Shown: in pieces, positions 33,001-41,440 of the stretch
How positions within the stretch are numbered: position 1 is the first letter of the stretch
Layout: each line of letters opens with the position of its first letter
Source of the DNA: Monoglobus sp964442605
GTDB lineage: Bacteria > Bacillota > Clostridia > Monoglobales > Monoglobaceae
Reading direction: 5' to 3'
Assembly (NCBI GenBank): GCA_964442605.1
Contig: CAYTZR010000016.1
Span: 1 to 41,637 of the forward strand
DNA: 41,637 nt
Notes under the pieces: model-generated
Databases searched by the model: none
Told to the model about the DNA's origin: nothing
What the model saw: the letters and a program-made list of their open reading frames with translations, nothing else
Position numbers and translations under genes: made by a program

Positions 33001-33810
33001 TTAGTATTTTTCTATATTGATTTTAGCAACCTCGCCGTCAATCTTTCTGGACAGGAACAAGCTTCCCAACTGCTCAAACCCGTGTACCGTGTCACTTACA
33101 TAATACTTTGCTGTCCCTTTTTTAGCGTTATTGCTTAACAAATCCAAATTCTTCATAACCCTCTTCGCCTCATCAGCGGCGGCGGCTCCGGAATCTATAA
33201 GCGTCACGCTGTCACCAACGATTTTTTGTATTGTATTTCTGAGCAAAGGATAGTGGGTACACCCTAAAATTATAGTATCAACGTCTTTTTTTATGAGCTT
33301 TTCGAGGTATTCCTCCGCCAGTATCGTTGCCACTTCAGTGTCAGCATAGCCGTTTTCGACAATCGGCACAAACATAGGACATGCATTTGATATGACTTCA
33401 ATATCACGATTTAAGTTCCCGATTTTTTCGGTATACTTTCCGCTGTTTATGGTTCCCTGCGTTCCCAAAACTCCGATACGTCCGTTTTTCGTTTTATTGA
33501 CGGCAGCCTTTGAGGCAGGCTCCACAACGCCGATTATATCCGTTTCATATTCGGTGGTAATATGGGGCAGTGCCGCGCTGCTTGCCGTTCCGCACGCTAT
33601 AATAATAAATTTTATATCAAACGTCCTTAGAAAGTTAATATCCTGACGCACATATTTTACTATGGTCGCGGAGCTTCTTGTGCCGTAGGGAACCCTGCCG
33701 GTATCGCCGAAGTATATTATATCCTCGCTCGGCATTATGTTCATAACCTCACGAACACATGTAAGCCCGCCCAAGCCGGAATCAAAAATTCCTATCGGTC
33801 TGTTGTCCAA
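33001..33810 (-). CDS. murI: Glutamate racemase
   Basis: Makes D-glutamate for peptidoglycan without a cofactor. 269 residues. N-terminal GIFDSGLGGLT, YFGDTGRVPYGTRS, the first catalytic cysteine in ACGTAS and the second in GCTHYPLL. Most members read ACNTAS; the Asn that helps hold the substrate is Gly here, a variant I believe occurs in some clostridia. TTG start, with AGGTGAT overlapping the ddl stop as ribosome site, which suggests coupling to ddl. Confidence 0.95.
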   Translation of the reverse strand: MDNRPIGIFDSGLGGLTCVREVMNIMPSEDIIYFGDTGRVPYGTRSSATIVKYVRQDINFLRTFDIKFIIIACGTASSAALPHITTEYETDIIGVVEPASKAAVNKTKNGRIGVLGTQGTINSGKYTEKIGNLNRDIEVISNACPMFVPIVENGYADTEVATILAEEYLEKLIKKDVDTIILGCTHYPLLRNTIQKIVGDSVTLIDSGAAAADEAKRVMKNLDLLSNNAKKGTAKYYVSDTVHGFEQLGSLFLSRKIDGEVAKINIEKY

Positions 33811-33820
33811 ATTATATCAC

Positions 33821-34885
33821 CTAATCCTGTCTTTTCATGGCATATTCTATCAGGCTGTCAAGCAGCTCGGCATTGCCGACGCCGCTCTTTTCCCACATCT
33901 TAGGATACATACTTATTGATGTAAATCCGGGTAATGTGTTAATCTCATTAAGCCAAACCTCACCCGTCTCCTTATCAACAAAAAAGTCAACTCTGGAAAG
34001 ACCTCTGCATTCGCAAATGCTGTATGCCCGCAGCGCGTAATCCTTCAGTTTTCTCTCCGTGTCCTTGTCGATATTTGCGGGTATTGTAATCTTGGAATTC
34101 ACATCATTGTACTTTGCGTCAAAATCGTAAAATTCGTTTGCGGGAGCAATTTCTCCGATGTTTTCGGCAATCTCCGGCTCAAGGTTTCCTATAACCGCGC
34201 TTTCAACCTCGCACGCCTTTACAAATTCCTCAATAAGAACCTTATAATCATGCTCAAACGCTTGATTTACACCATCAATAAGCTCTTGCCTGTTATGAGC
34301 CTTGCTTATGCCGACGGACGAACCCGCGTTAGACGGCTTTATAAAGCATGGGTAGCCCAGCTTATCTTCTATTTTTTCAACGTCAAGCTCTTCACCGCGC
34401 TTCACCGTCACCCAATCCGCCTGAGGTATCCCGGCTTCCTTAAATAAAATTTTGGCAATGCATTTATCCATGCATACCGCGCTTCCCAAAACGCCTGAAC
34501 CCACATAAGGTATACCGGCAATCTCAAAAAGCCCTTGAATTGTCCCGTCCTCCCCGTTCTTGCCGTGCAGGACAGGAATTGCCGCATCAATACCTATATA
34601 TTCAACTTTACCGTCGCCTTTAAATCTGATAATCGATTTATCATTTCTCGATGGAGAAATGATTGCTTTGTCAAATATTTTGACAGCCTCATCATTAGCC
34701 AATTCTTTAATATCCTCGGCAGGTCTGTCAAAATACATCCAGTTACCGGCGCGGTCAATAAAAATCTTATGTAAATTATACTTTTCGGAATCTAAGCAAC
34801 CTATTACAGTCGCAACGGAAATCTTGCTTATTTCATGCTCGCTCGATACACCTCCGAACACAACACATACATTCAATTTTCCCAT
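33821..34885 (-). CDS. ddl: D-alanine--D-alanine ligase
   Basis: ATP-grasp ligase joining two D-alanines for peptidoglycan; 354 residues, cytoplasmic. VVFGGVSSEHEIS at the N-terminus, LHGKNGEDGTIQG, IKPSNAGSSVGI, and the metal site with LNEINTLPGFTSISMYPKMW near the end. The omega loop reads EFYDFDAKY, with the Tyr and Lys of D-Ala-D-Ala enzymes rather than the D-lactate-type VanA loop, so ordinary vancomycin-sensitive precursor is expected. First gene of the series leading to murI. Confidence 0.95.
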   Translation of the reverse strand: MGKLNVCVVFGGVSSEHEISKISVATVIGCLDSEKYNLHKIFIDRAGNWMYFDRPAEDIKELANDEAVKIFDKAIISPSRNDKSIIRFKGDGKVEYIGIDAAIPVLHGKNGEDGTIQGLFEIAGIPYVGSGVLGSAVCMDKCIAKILFKEAGIPQADWVTVKRGEELDVEKIEDKLGYPCFIKPSNAGSSVGISKAHNRQELIDGVNQAFEHDYKVLIEEFVKACEVESAVIGNLEPEIAENIGEIAPANEFYDFDAKYNDVNSKITIPANIDKDTERKLKDYALRAYSICECRGLSRVDFFVDKETGEVWLNEINTLPGFTSISMYPKMWEKSGVGNAELLDSLIEYAMKRQD

Positions 34886-34926
34886 ACTAATGCCTCGCTT
34901 TCAGAAATATGCTGAACTAATTATTT

Positions 34927-34954
34927 ATTGTACCACATTTCAGAATAAATTCAA
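34927..34954 (-). promoter_or_regulatory. Promoter of the ddl-murI series
   Basis: Minus strand: TTGAAT (34949-34954), a 16-bp spacer and TACAAT (34927-34932) with TG at the extended -10 position. The start would be about 35 nt before ddl. Confidence 0.65.
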
Positions 34955-35052
34955 TAGGTATATTCTATAAAATTGTGTTAAAAATCTATAACAAGATGTA
35001 CTTAATAGATGCAGCTAATAAGTAACATAATAAATTTATACGGAGGATGCTT

Positions 35053-35679
35053 ATGCCAAAATTTAATTTCATGCGGGTTTTGGGAGTTTTATGTTTTTTC
35101 GCGCTTATTGTTATTACGTTTCTGTGCTATGTTGATATTCAGACAGAACACATCAAAGATAGCGTTCTGCGCCTTCATATTGTGGCAAACAGTAATTCGG
35201 AGCAGGATCAGCGGCTAAAGCTTCTGGTACGCGACGAGATAGCAGACCGCTGCGGATTTTTGTTTGAGAACTGCGAAAGTACCGAGGAGTCCGTAAGAAT
35301 TGCGCAGAACAATCTTGGATTTTTTAAGTATGTGGCAAATGATGTTATAAGCAAGAACGGATATGACTACCGTGTAACCTGCAGTGTAGGGTGCAGCTCG
35401 TTTCCCACCAAGCAGTATAAAATGAAGACAGGTAAGACTCTGTCGCTGCCATGCGGTGAATATAACGCCCTGAATATAAATATAGGCGAGGCGGCAGGAC
35501 AAAACTGGTGGTGCGTTATGTATCCGCCGCTGTGCTTCGCGGATGGCATCGCAGAGGTCACAGATTCCGCCGATTTTTGGTTAAAAACAGAACTGGGCAA
35601 TTCGGAATATAATCTGATAACCGACAGTGATACCCCGTATATACAAATCAAATTTAAGATAGCGGAATTATTAAAATAA
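35053..35679 (+). CDS. spoIIR: Stage II sporulation protein R
   Basis: Forespore-made signalling protein that triggers SpoIIGA to cleave pro-sigma-E in the mother cell. 208 residues with an N-terminal membrane/signal segment (VLCFFALIVITFLCYV). Family hallmarks: VLRLHIVANSNSEQDQRLKL, VRDEI, FPTKQYKM, LPCGEYNALNINIGEA and NWWCVMYPPLCF. The ATG is chosen for GGAGG six bases before it. Expected control is by sigma-F, but I could not find a convincing sigma-F promoter. Its presence indicates sporulation ability or a recent sporulating ancestor. Confidence 0.93.
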   Translation: MPKFNFMRVLGVLCFFALIVITFLCYVDIQTEHIKDSVLRLHIVANSNSEQDQRLKLLVRDEIADRCGFLFENCESTEESVRIAQNNLGFFKYVANDVISKNGYDYRVTCSVGCSSFPTKQYKMKTGKTLSLPCGEYNALNINIGEAAGQNWWCVMYPPLCFADGIAEVTDSADFWLKTELGNSEYNLITDSDTPYIQIKFKIAELLK

Positions 35680-35732
35680 AAATAATTAAAAAAGTTAACA
35701 AATTCACTTAAAAATATTAATAATTTCACCCC

Positions 35733-35761
35733 TTGAAAGTATACTTGCGTTATGGTATAAT
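35733..35761 (+). promoter_or_regulatory. Promoter of the SLH phosphodiester glycosidase
   Basis: TTGAAA (35733-35738), a 17-bp spacer and TATAAT (35756-35761) with an extended -10 TG. It gives a leader of roughly 28 nt before the ATG at 35796. Confidence 0.75.
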
Positions 35762-35795
35762 TAACAACGATGTTTTAAATAAAGGATAGGTGAAT

Positions 35796-38411
35796 ATGAA
35801 AAATATATTTAAAAGACTGCGCAAAAGCAATTATAAAATATTGATGAAATACGTATCAGTCTGCACGGCGGCGGCAATTCTGATTTTTCCGGCATCGGCT
35901 TACGCTTCGGTTTTGGGAGAGCAAAGTTCTCACGCGGAAACCGAGTATGCTCAAGGTACGGTATATAACCGCAATACCTTTGTGAGCAGCAGCGTTGGGC
36001 AGCAGACCGAAAATTACTTTGAATATGTCCCCAACCCGGATGTTTTGCCCATAATTTCAAACGGAACACAGGTTTTCGGCAAGAGAACGGTTCTCAGCGC
36101 CAACGAAACCTTAAACGGGCAGGGTGTATATACGGCAATGGGCATGAATGCCGACTTCTTTTCGTTTACGACGGGTGTGCCTATGAGCAATACAATAGTA
36201 GACGGACACCTGCTGACATCGGATACTGATGAGCTTATTTCGCTCGGCTTTAACGCGGATGGAACCGCGTTTATTACGCCTATGCATATTTATATTTCGG
36301 TCAGCTCCGATGCCGGCGCGGCGTTCGGTATCGAGTGTCTCAACAAGTACAGACAACCATATGTTATGTACCTATACACAGACGAGTTCGGCAGCTCAAC
36401 CAACGCGGAGGGAAGCGGCACAAACATAGTACTCGGAAACGTTTCCGGAGAATTTGTCTTAAACCAACCGGTAACCGCAACAATCGAATCTATCACCCAA
36501 AATGACGGTTCTGTTGATATACCGGCGGATAAGCTTGTGATAAGCGTTGACGACAGAGTCGCAGATGAGGTCAAAGCACGTTTAAACGGACTCGCGGTCG
36601 GACAGACCCTTACCATAACCGCAAGCGAAACCACGGGCGATGAACGCTGGCTGAATGCGGCTTACGGCACAGGCTGTCTCGGCGGCTCTCTTATCAGAAA
36701 CGGACAGCTTGACTTTGAGGATGACATTGCCGCTCCCAGAAGCGCTGTTGGAATTAAAGCGGACGGCTCAATAATATTTTACACAATTGACGGAAGACAG
36801 TCGGGCTACAGCTACGGAGTACGTAAGGAGACCTTAGCAAACCGGCTTTTGGAGCTGGGCTGTGTTGACGCGGTGAACTTAGACGGCGGAGGCAGCACAC
36901 AGATTGGCGGAACCCTGCCCGAAACCACAGATTTTGTCGTACTTAACAGTCCGTCTGAATCGCTCAGACAGTGCGCCAACTTTATATTCTTAAAAAAGAT
37001 GAACGCCGCAGACGGAATTCCGTATAAGCTGCTGACATACCCCTATGGCGACTACTTGCTCTCGGGCAGTACTATAGGAATTTGGGTATCGGCAATAGAT
37101 TCCTCCTACGGCGCGGCTCAATTGACGGAGCCTGTTGTATATACCGTTACAAGCGGCGAAGGAAATGTTGACGAAAACGGCTATGCAACAATTTACGGCG
37201 ACGGAGAGGTTTATATAAGCTCCGCGTCGGGTGCGGCAACGGGTAGTACAATGCTCCATTCAGTGACAACTCCCGATTCGATAACAATAAAGAATGAAGC
37301 AACAGATGAGAGCGTTGCTTCTATTACAATAAACGCGGGCGAGTCTGTTTATCTGACCGCCGACTCAACATATCAAGGCATGAATCTCGTTGACAGCGAT
37401 GAGGCGTATACATGGAACGTAAGCGATGCTTCCTTGGGAACAATCGCGGCAGACGGAACCTTTACAGCCGGAACATCAGCTGTGTCGGGAACAATAACAG
37501 CTCAGGCCGGCGGTACTTATGCCTCAATCCAGGTTAATGTATCAACCGAAAACCTGCCTACTCCTTCTCCGACACCAAGACCACTTGAAACAGATTATCC
37601 CATTATAACCGCCGCTTCTTCATCAGATAGCTTTACTGCAGGGATTTACGGGGCTCACGGCGCAATAACTTCCGATAATATATCTTTCAAAATAGACGGA
37701 AAAGCCGCACAGTTTGATTTTGATACCGAAACGGGAGCCTTGACATATGTCTTTCCGAAGGGCTTTACGGATACAGTTCATCAAATCACCGTGTCCGTTA
37801 CCGACAAAGAAGGCTACAGCGCGTTTAAGACTCATCAAGTCGGAGAAACATCAACTCTAAACAATCCATACAGCGACACAAGCGGTCACTGGGCTGAGAA
37901 TTATATTTCATATATGTCAGGCAGGAACGTGGTTTCCGGCTATGACACCGACGGCACACTGACCTTTATGCCCGACAAAAGCATGACACGCGCTGAATTT
38001 GCGTGTATGATATGCAATTATTTAAATATTAACGTATACAACTACCGCGGAACAACGCTCCCCTACAGCGATACAAGCAGCATTCCCGACTGGGCTTTGA
38101 TGCAGGTTCAGGCGCTGTATTCATTGGGAATTATGCAGGGACAGCTAAACGGTGACAGCTTGGTATTTTCGCCAAACGGAAACATTACACGTTCCGAATA
38201 TTCGGTCGCGGCCGTGCGAATGCTGCCTGACGGGCTGTATGCCGCTCCGCTGAACGCAATTGATTCCGACGATGTTCCGTTTTGGGCGCTGAGCGCGGTT
38301 GAAACACTCCTTACGCAGGGCATAATGAACGGCTATACCGATGGATATATCCGCCCCGGCAACAACGTAACCCGCGCAGAGGCCATAAAAATTTTGTACA
38401 GCTTGGGATAA
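35796..38411 (+). CDS. SLH-anchored phosphodiester glycosidase family (NAGPA/DUF2233) protein
   Basis: Exported surface protein of 871 residues. A basic signal peptide (KRLRKSNYK...ILIFPASAYAS, 1-40) is followed by a NAGPA-type domain (about 80-395). That domain shows GMNADFF, APRSAVGIKADG and NLDGGGSTQ, typical of phosphodiester glycosidases that cleave sugar-1-phosphodiesters such as those in exopolysaccharide or teichoic acids. Ig-like (BIG2-type) modules (about 400-585), a Pro/Thr linker (588-600), a further beta module and three SLH repeats (about 690-871) follow. SLH places it on the wall polymer. Substrate unknown; a role in wall-polymer trimming is inference. ATG 35796 is preferred to GTG 35790. 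Confidence 0.88.
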   Translation: MKNIFKRLRKSNYKILMKYVSVCTAAAILIFPASAYASVLGEQSSHAETEYAQGTVYNRNTFVSSSVGQQTENYFEYVPNPDVLPIISNGTQVFGKRTVLSANETLNGQGVYTAMGMNADFFSFTTGVPMSNTIVDGHLLTSDTDELISLGFNADGTAFITPMHIYISVSSDAGAAFGIECLNKYRQPYVMYLYTDEFGSSTNAEGSGTNIVLGNVSGEFVLNQPVTATIESITQNDGSVDIPADKLVISVDDRVADEVKARLNGLAVGQTLTITASETTGDERWLNAAYGTGCLGGSLIRNGQLDFEDDIAAPRSAVGIKADGSIIFYTIDGRQSGYSYGVRKETLANRLLELGCVDAVNLDGGGSTQIGGTLPETTDFVVLNSPSESLRQCANFIFLKKMNAADGIPYKLLTYPYGDYLLSGSTIGIWVSAIDSSYGAAQLTEPVVYTVTSGEGNVDENGYATIYGDGEVYISSASGAATGSTMLHSVTTPDSITIKNEATDESVASITINAGESVYLTADSTYQGMNLVDSDEAYTWNVSDASLGTIAADGTFTAGTSAVSGTITAQAGGTYASIQVNVSTENLPTPSPTPRPLETDYPIITAASSSDSFTAGIYGAHGAITSDNISFKIDGKAAQFDFDTETGALTYVFPKGFTDTVHQITVSVTDKEGYSAFKTHQVGETSTLNNPYSDTSGHWAENYISYMSGRNVVSGYDTDGTLTFMPDKSMTRAEFACMICNYLNINVYNYRGTTLPYSDTSSIPDWALMQVQALYSLGIMQGQLNGDSLVFSPNGNITRSEYSVAAVRMLPDGLYAAPLNAIDSDDVPFWALSAVETLLTQGIMNGYTDGYIRPGNNVTRAEAIKILYSLG

Positions 38412-38421
38412 ATTTAAAATC

Positions 38422-38519
38422 AGCCGAATGCAATCATAATCATAATCATACGAGTGTGATATTAGTTTTTTGTGATATTAGTTTTTTGTGATATTAGTTT
38501 TTTTGCCCAAAATTCGGCT
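38422..38519. terminator. Convergent terminator-like hairpin whose loop is filled by tandem repeats
   Basis: AGCCGAAT (38422-38429) and ATTCGGCT (38512-38519) form an 8-bp stem separated by 82 nt. The interior holds three AATCAT-type units and three 16-bp repeats. It lies between two converging genes where a terminator is expected. The large loop weakens it as a terminator, so it may be one spread by repeat growth. Confidence 0.5.
38456..38503. repeat. Three perfect 16-bp tandem copies
   Basis: GTGATATTAGTTTTTT occurs three times without interruption (38456-38471, 38472-38487, 38488-38503), followed by one further T. On the plus strand each copy ends in a T-run. Confidence 0.95.
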
Positions 38520-38524
38520 TATTC

Positions 38525-39709
38525 TCAATCCCTGAAATACAAATCTCTTGTGTAGACCTTGTCAATCACATCGCCAAGCTCATCATTATATCTGTTGGCG
38601 ATTATAACATCGGATACTTTTTTAAATTCATCTATGTTTCGCATAACCTTTGAATGATAAAAACTATCCTCTTTAAGCGTAGGCTCGTATACAACAACCT
38701 CTACACCCTTTGCCTTGATACGCTTCATAACGCCCTGGATTGAAGACTGGCGGAAGTTGTCGCTGTCAGACTTCATGGTCAAACGGTAAACGCCTACTAC
38801 CTTTGGATTTCTGTCAAGAATTCTTTCGGCGATGAAATCCTTTCTTGTTCTGTTAGCTTCAACGATCGCTCCGATTATGTTTTCAGGCACATTACTGTAG
38901 TTTGCGAGAAGCTGTTTTGTATCCTTTGGCAAACAGTATCCGCCATATCCGAAGGATGGGTTGTTATAGTGATTGCCTATTCGCGGATCAAGCCCTACGC
39001 CCTCAATAATTTGTTTTGTATTGAGACCTCTGATCTCCGCGTAAGTATCAAGCTCATTAAAATACGCAACGCGCAGCGCAAGGTATGTGTTGGCAAACAG
39101 CTTAATCGCCTCCGCCTCTGTTACCCCGGTGAACAGCTGCGGTATTTCTGTCTTTATCGCTCCGTCAGCCAAAAGCGCGGCAAATTCTTTTGACTTTTCC
39201 ACAAGTCTCTCATCATCCTGCGGTGCGCCGACAACTATTCTTGACGGATAAAGGTTATCATAAAGAGCCTTACCCTCGCGCAGAAACTCCGGTGAAAACA
39301 ATATATTTTCGCAATTATATTTTCCCCTTACCGATTTTGTATACCCGACCGGAACAGTGGATTTTATTATAATTATTGCATCCTTGTTATATTTCAAAAC
39401 AAGCTCAATTACGGTTTCCACCGATGATGTGTCGAAGTAATTCATCTTTGGGTCATAGTTTGTAGGCGTTGAAATAATAACAAAATCCGCGTCACTGTAA
39501 GCCGATTTTGCATCGGTAGTAGCCTTCAAATTAAGCTCTTTAGTTTTTAAGTACTCCTCAATCTCATTATCGATAATCGGTGAAATTTTATTATTAATCA
39601 TTTCAACCTTTTCAGGCAATATATCAACAGCCGCAACCTCATTATGCTGAGCCAAAAGAATTGCATTCGAAAGTCCGACATATCCGGTTCCCGCTACCGC
39701 TATTTTCAT
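38525..39709 (-). CDS. ugd: UDP-glucose 6-dehydrogenase
   Basis: NAD-dependent two-step oxidation of UDP-glucose to UDP-glucuronate, supplying surface polysaccharide synthesis. About 394 residues, the length of the short bacterial enzyme. Rossmann start MKIAVAGTGYVGLSNA, ISTPTNYD, KSTVPVGYT, FSPEFLREGKALYDNLYPSRIVVG (given in part), and the catalytic cysteine in GYGGYCLPKDT. The ATG at 39709 has AAGGAG 7 nt upstream; an ATG two codons earlier is almost touching that site. It follows galE by 48 nt in the same direction, forming a nucleotide-sugar pair. Confidence 0.95.
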   Translation of the reverse strand: MKIAVAGTGYVGLSNAILLAQHNEVAAVDILPEKVEMINNKISPIIDNEIEEYLKTKELNLKATTDAKSAYSDADFVIISTPTNYDPKMNYFDTSSVETVIELVLKYNKDAIIIIKSTVPVGYTKSVRGKYNCENILFSPEFLREGKALYDNLYPSRIVVGAPQDDERLVEKSKEFAALLADGAIKTEIPQLFTGVTEAEAIKLFANTYLALRVAYFNELDTYAEIRGLNTKQIIEGVGLDPRIGNHYNNPSFGYGGYCLPKDTKQLLANYSNVPENIIGAIVEANRTRKDFIAERILDRNPKVVGVYRLTMKSDSDNFRQSSIQGVMKRIKAKGVEVVVYEPTLKEDSFYHSKVMRNIDEFKKVSDVIIANRYNDELGDVIDKVYTRDLYFRD

Positions 39710-39757
39710 GTTCATACTCCTTAACCTCCGTATTAAGCTATATTTTTAATCAAGAAA

Positions 39758-40789
39758 TTATCTTGCCCATTCACTCTGCTGCCAGCGCCATGAGTCACGA
39801 CACATATCGCTGAGCTCTTTTTCGGCTTTCCAGCCGAGCTTCTCCTCGGCTTTGCGAGTGCTTGCGTAGCAAACGGCAATATCACCGGCGCGCCGTTTTG
39901 TTATCTTGTAAGGTATTTCTACACCGGATGCTTCTTCAAAGGCTTTTACTATGTCAAGAACACTGTAGCCCACTCCGGTGCCGAGATTAAAAATCTCACA
40001 GCCTTTATTCTCCAAACTGTAATCAAATGCGGCAACATGACCCTTTGCGAGGTCAACAACGTGGATATAGTCGCGCACACCGGTTCCATCGTGCGTCGGA
40101 TAATCATCGCCGAACACGGACAGATATTCCCTGATGCCCGCCGCAACCTGCGTTATATACGGCATCAGGTTGTTCGGTATCCCGTTTGGCTTTTCTCCGA
40201 GCATTCCGGATTCATGCGCTCCGATGGGATTAAAATAACGCAGCATAACAACCGTCATATCAGGATCCGCAGCAGCGGTATCATTCAAGATTTGTTCAAT
40301 CATATATTTTGTCCTGCCATACGGATTTGTGCAGCCCAATTCCGTGGAATTCTCCGTAAACGGCACATTACCGGATGTACCGTAAACCGTTGCTGAGGAG
40401 CTGAATATAAACCTTTTGCAGTTATGCTCCTTCATAACCTCAAGCATTGTCAACGCCGTGTCAAGATTGTTCCTGTAGTAAGCCACAGGAATTCGTACCG
40501 ACTCTCCGACAGCCTTATAGCCCGCAAAGTGTATGACGGCATCTATCGCATGACGCGAAAAAATTTCCTCCATCGCTCCTCTATCAGCAACATCCGCCTC
40601 ATAAAATACCGGACACCTGCCGGTGATTTTTTCAATTCGTCCGATAACAGACGCTTCGCTGTTGTACAGATTATCCACAATGATAACATCGTGATTGTTC
40701 TGCAGTAACTCCACCGCTGTATGAGAACCGATAAAACCTGTACCTCCGGTCAGTAGTATTGTTTTGTTTTTAACTTCTGAATTTTTCAT
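39758..40789 (-). CDS. galE: UDP-glucose 4-epimerase
   Basis: Interconverts UDP-glucose and UDP-galactose using bound NAD; 343 residues, normal length. NAD site TGGTGFIGSH, SSSATVYG with the catalytic Ser/Thr, YGRTKY with the Tyr-x3-Lys pair, RYFNPIGAHESG and the late GDGTGVRDYIHV-like segment (read here as HDGTGVRDYIHV). The internal ATG 40789 is preferred over upstream in-frame starts because GGAA/AGGA sequences lie just before it and it gives the standard N-terminus. Heads the galE-ugd operon, which could also handle galactose released from pectin side chains. Confidence 0.95.
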   Translation of the reverse strand: MKNSEVKNKTILLTGGTGFIGSHTAVELLQNNHDVIIVDNLYNSEASVIGRIEKITGRCPVFYEADVADRGAMEEIFSRHAIDAVIHFAGYKAVGESVRIPVAYYRNNLDTALTMLEVMKEHNCKRFIFSSSATVYGTSGNVPFTENSTELGCTNPYGRTKYMIEQILNDTAAADPDMTVVMLRYFNPIGAHESGMLGEKPNGIPNNLMPYITQVAAGIREYLSVFGDDYPTHDGTGVRDYIHVVDLAKGHVAAFDYSLENKGCEIFNLGTGVGYSVLDIVKAFEEASGVEIPYKITKRRAGDIAVCYASTRKAEEKLGWKAEKELSDMCRDSWRWQQSEWAR

Positions 40790-40825
40790 GTGAATTTCCT
40801 GTTCCTTTCCTCTCTCGATGTTTAC

Positions 40826-40855
40826 AGTATAACACATGATTGTTATTATTGTCCA
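40826..40855 (-). promoter_or_regulatory. Promoter of galE-ugd
   Basis: Minus strand: TGGACA (40850-40855), an 18-bp spacer and TATACT (40826-40831). Start expected about 30 nt before the galE ATG. Confidence 0.6.
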
Positions 40856-41050
40856 CACAAAAATTTAATTTTAAATTAAATATCAATTAAGATAACCTAT
40901 TAAGATAACCTATATGCAAATGTCCTCACTCCTCAAAGCACAGACTGCAATGTACCTGAACGCTCCATTTTAAGTGAGCTTGATATAACGTTGCTACAAT
41001 TTAAATGAATTTAATATTTGATAAAAATTAAAATATTTTAAAAAAATGTA
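40856..41050. other. AT-rich spacer with no gene seen
   Basis: No frame with a ribosome site was found on either strand. The only structure noticed is a 13-bp tandem duplication, TTAAGATAACCTA, at 40887-40899 and 40900-40912. Confidence 0.6.
40887..40912. repeat. Two perfect 13-bp tandem copies
   Basis: TTAAGATAACCTA occurs twice in direct succession in the spacer between galE and the tRNA genes. Confidence 0.9.
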
Positions 41051-41080
41051 TTGACAATCTCATCAGAAATATGGTATACT
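41051..41080 (+). promoter_or_regulatory. Strong promoter of the serine tRNA pair
   Basis: Perfect TTGACA (41051-41056), an 18-bp spacer and TATACT (41075-41080) with TG at the extended -10. Start near 41087, about 47 nt before the first tRNA. Confidence 0.8.
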
Positions 41081-41133
41081 ACTTGAGTCGCAGCGAGATT
41101 AGGCAATCACACAGAGCATGCGCGGCAGTATAC

Positions 41134-41220
41134 GGAGAGGTGTCCGAGTGGTTTAAGGAGCTAGTCTTGAAAACTAGTGATGCGAAAGCACCCAGAGTTC
41201 GAATCTCTGCCTCTCCGCCA
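41134..41220 (+). tRNA. tRNA-Ser (anticodon TGA)
   Basis: Acceptor GGAGAGG pairs with CCTCTCC, with G73 and an encoded CCA. Anticodon stem CTAGT/ACTAG holds the loop CTTGAAA, so the anticodon is UGA. The long variable arm (GATGCGAAAGCAC) and the GTTCGAATC T-loop complete a class II serine tRNA. Confidence 0.95.
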
Positions 41221-41314
41221 TCATTTTCGGTTAAGCACGTGGCTCTTATCTGTGTCATTTTTTAACCGTATTATAAACTTAATATTGGAGAAACCATTGT
41301 TTCTCAAAAAATTC

Positions 41315-41406
41315 GGAGAAGTACTCAAGCTGGCCGAAGAGGCGCCCCTGCTAAGGGTGTAGGTCGTGAAAGCGGCGCGAGGGTTCAAATCCCTCCTTCT
41401 CCGCCA
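41315..41406 (+). tRNA. tRNA-Ser (anticodon GCT)
   Basis: Acceptor GGAGAAG pairs with CTTCTCC, then G73 and an encoded CCA. Anticodon stem CGCCC/GGGTG holds CTGCTAA, giving anticodon GCU for AGC/AGU codons. A long variable arm and GGTTCAAATCC T-arm are present. It lies 94 nt after the UGA serine tRNA and probably shares its transcript. Confidence 0.95.
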
Positions 41407-41409
41407 GAG

Positions 41410-41440
41410 ACGGCTTGGAACGCAGGTTTCAAGCCGTTTT
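41410..41440 (+). terminator. Terminator of the serine tRNA pair
   Basis: ACGGCTTG pairs with CAAGCCGT, extended by GAA/TTT, then TTTT. It starts four bases after the tRNA CCA end. Confidence 0.85.

Noticed and set aside
28817..34885. Vancomycin-resistance-type ligase cluster
   Set aside because: The ligase omega loop has the D-Ala-D-Ala type sequence, and no vanH, vanX or vanT-like genes are near.
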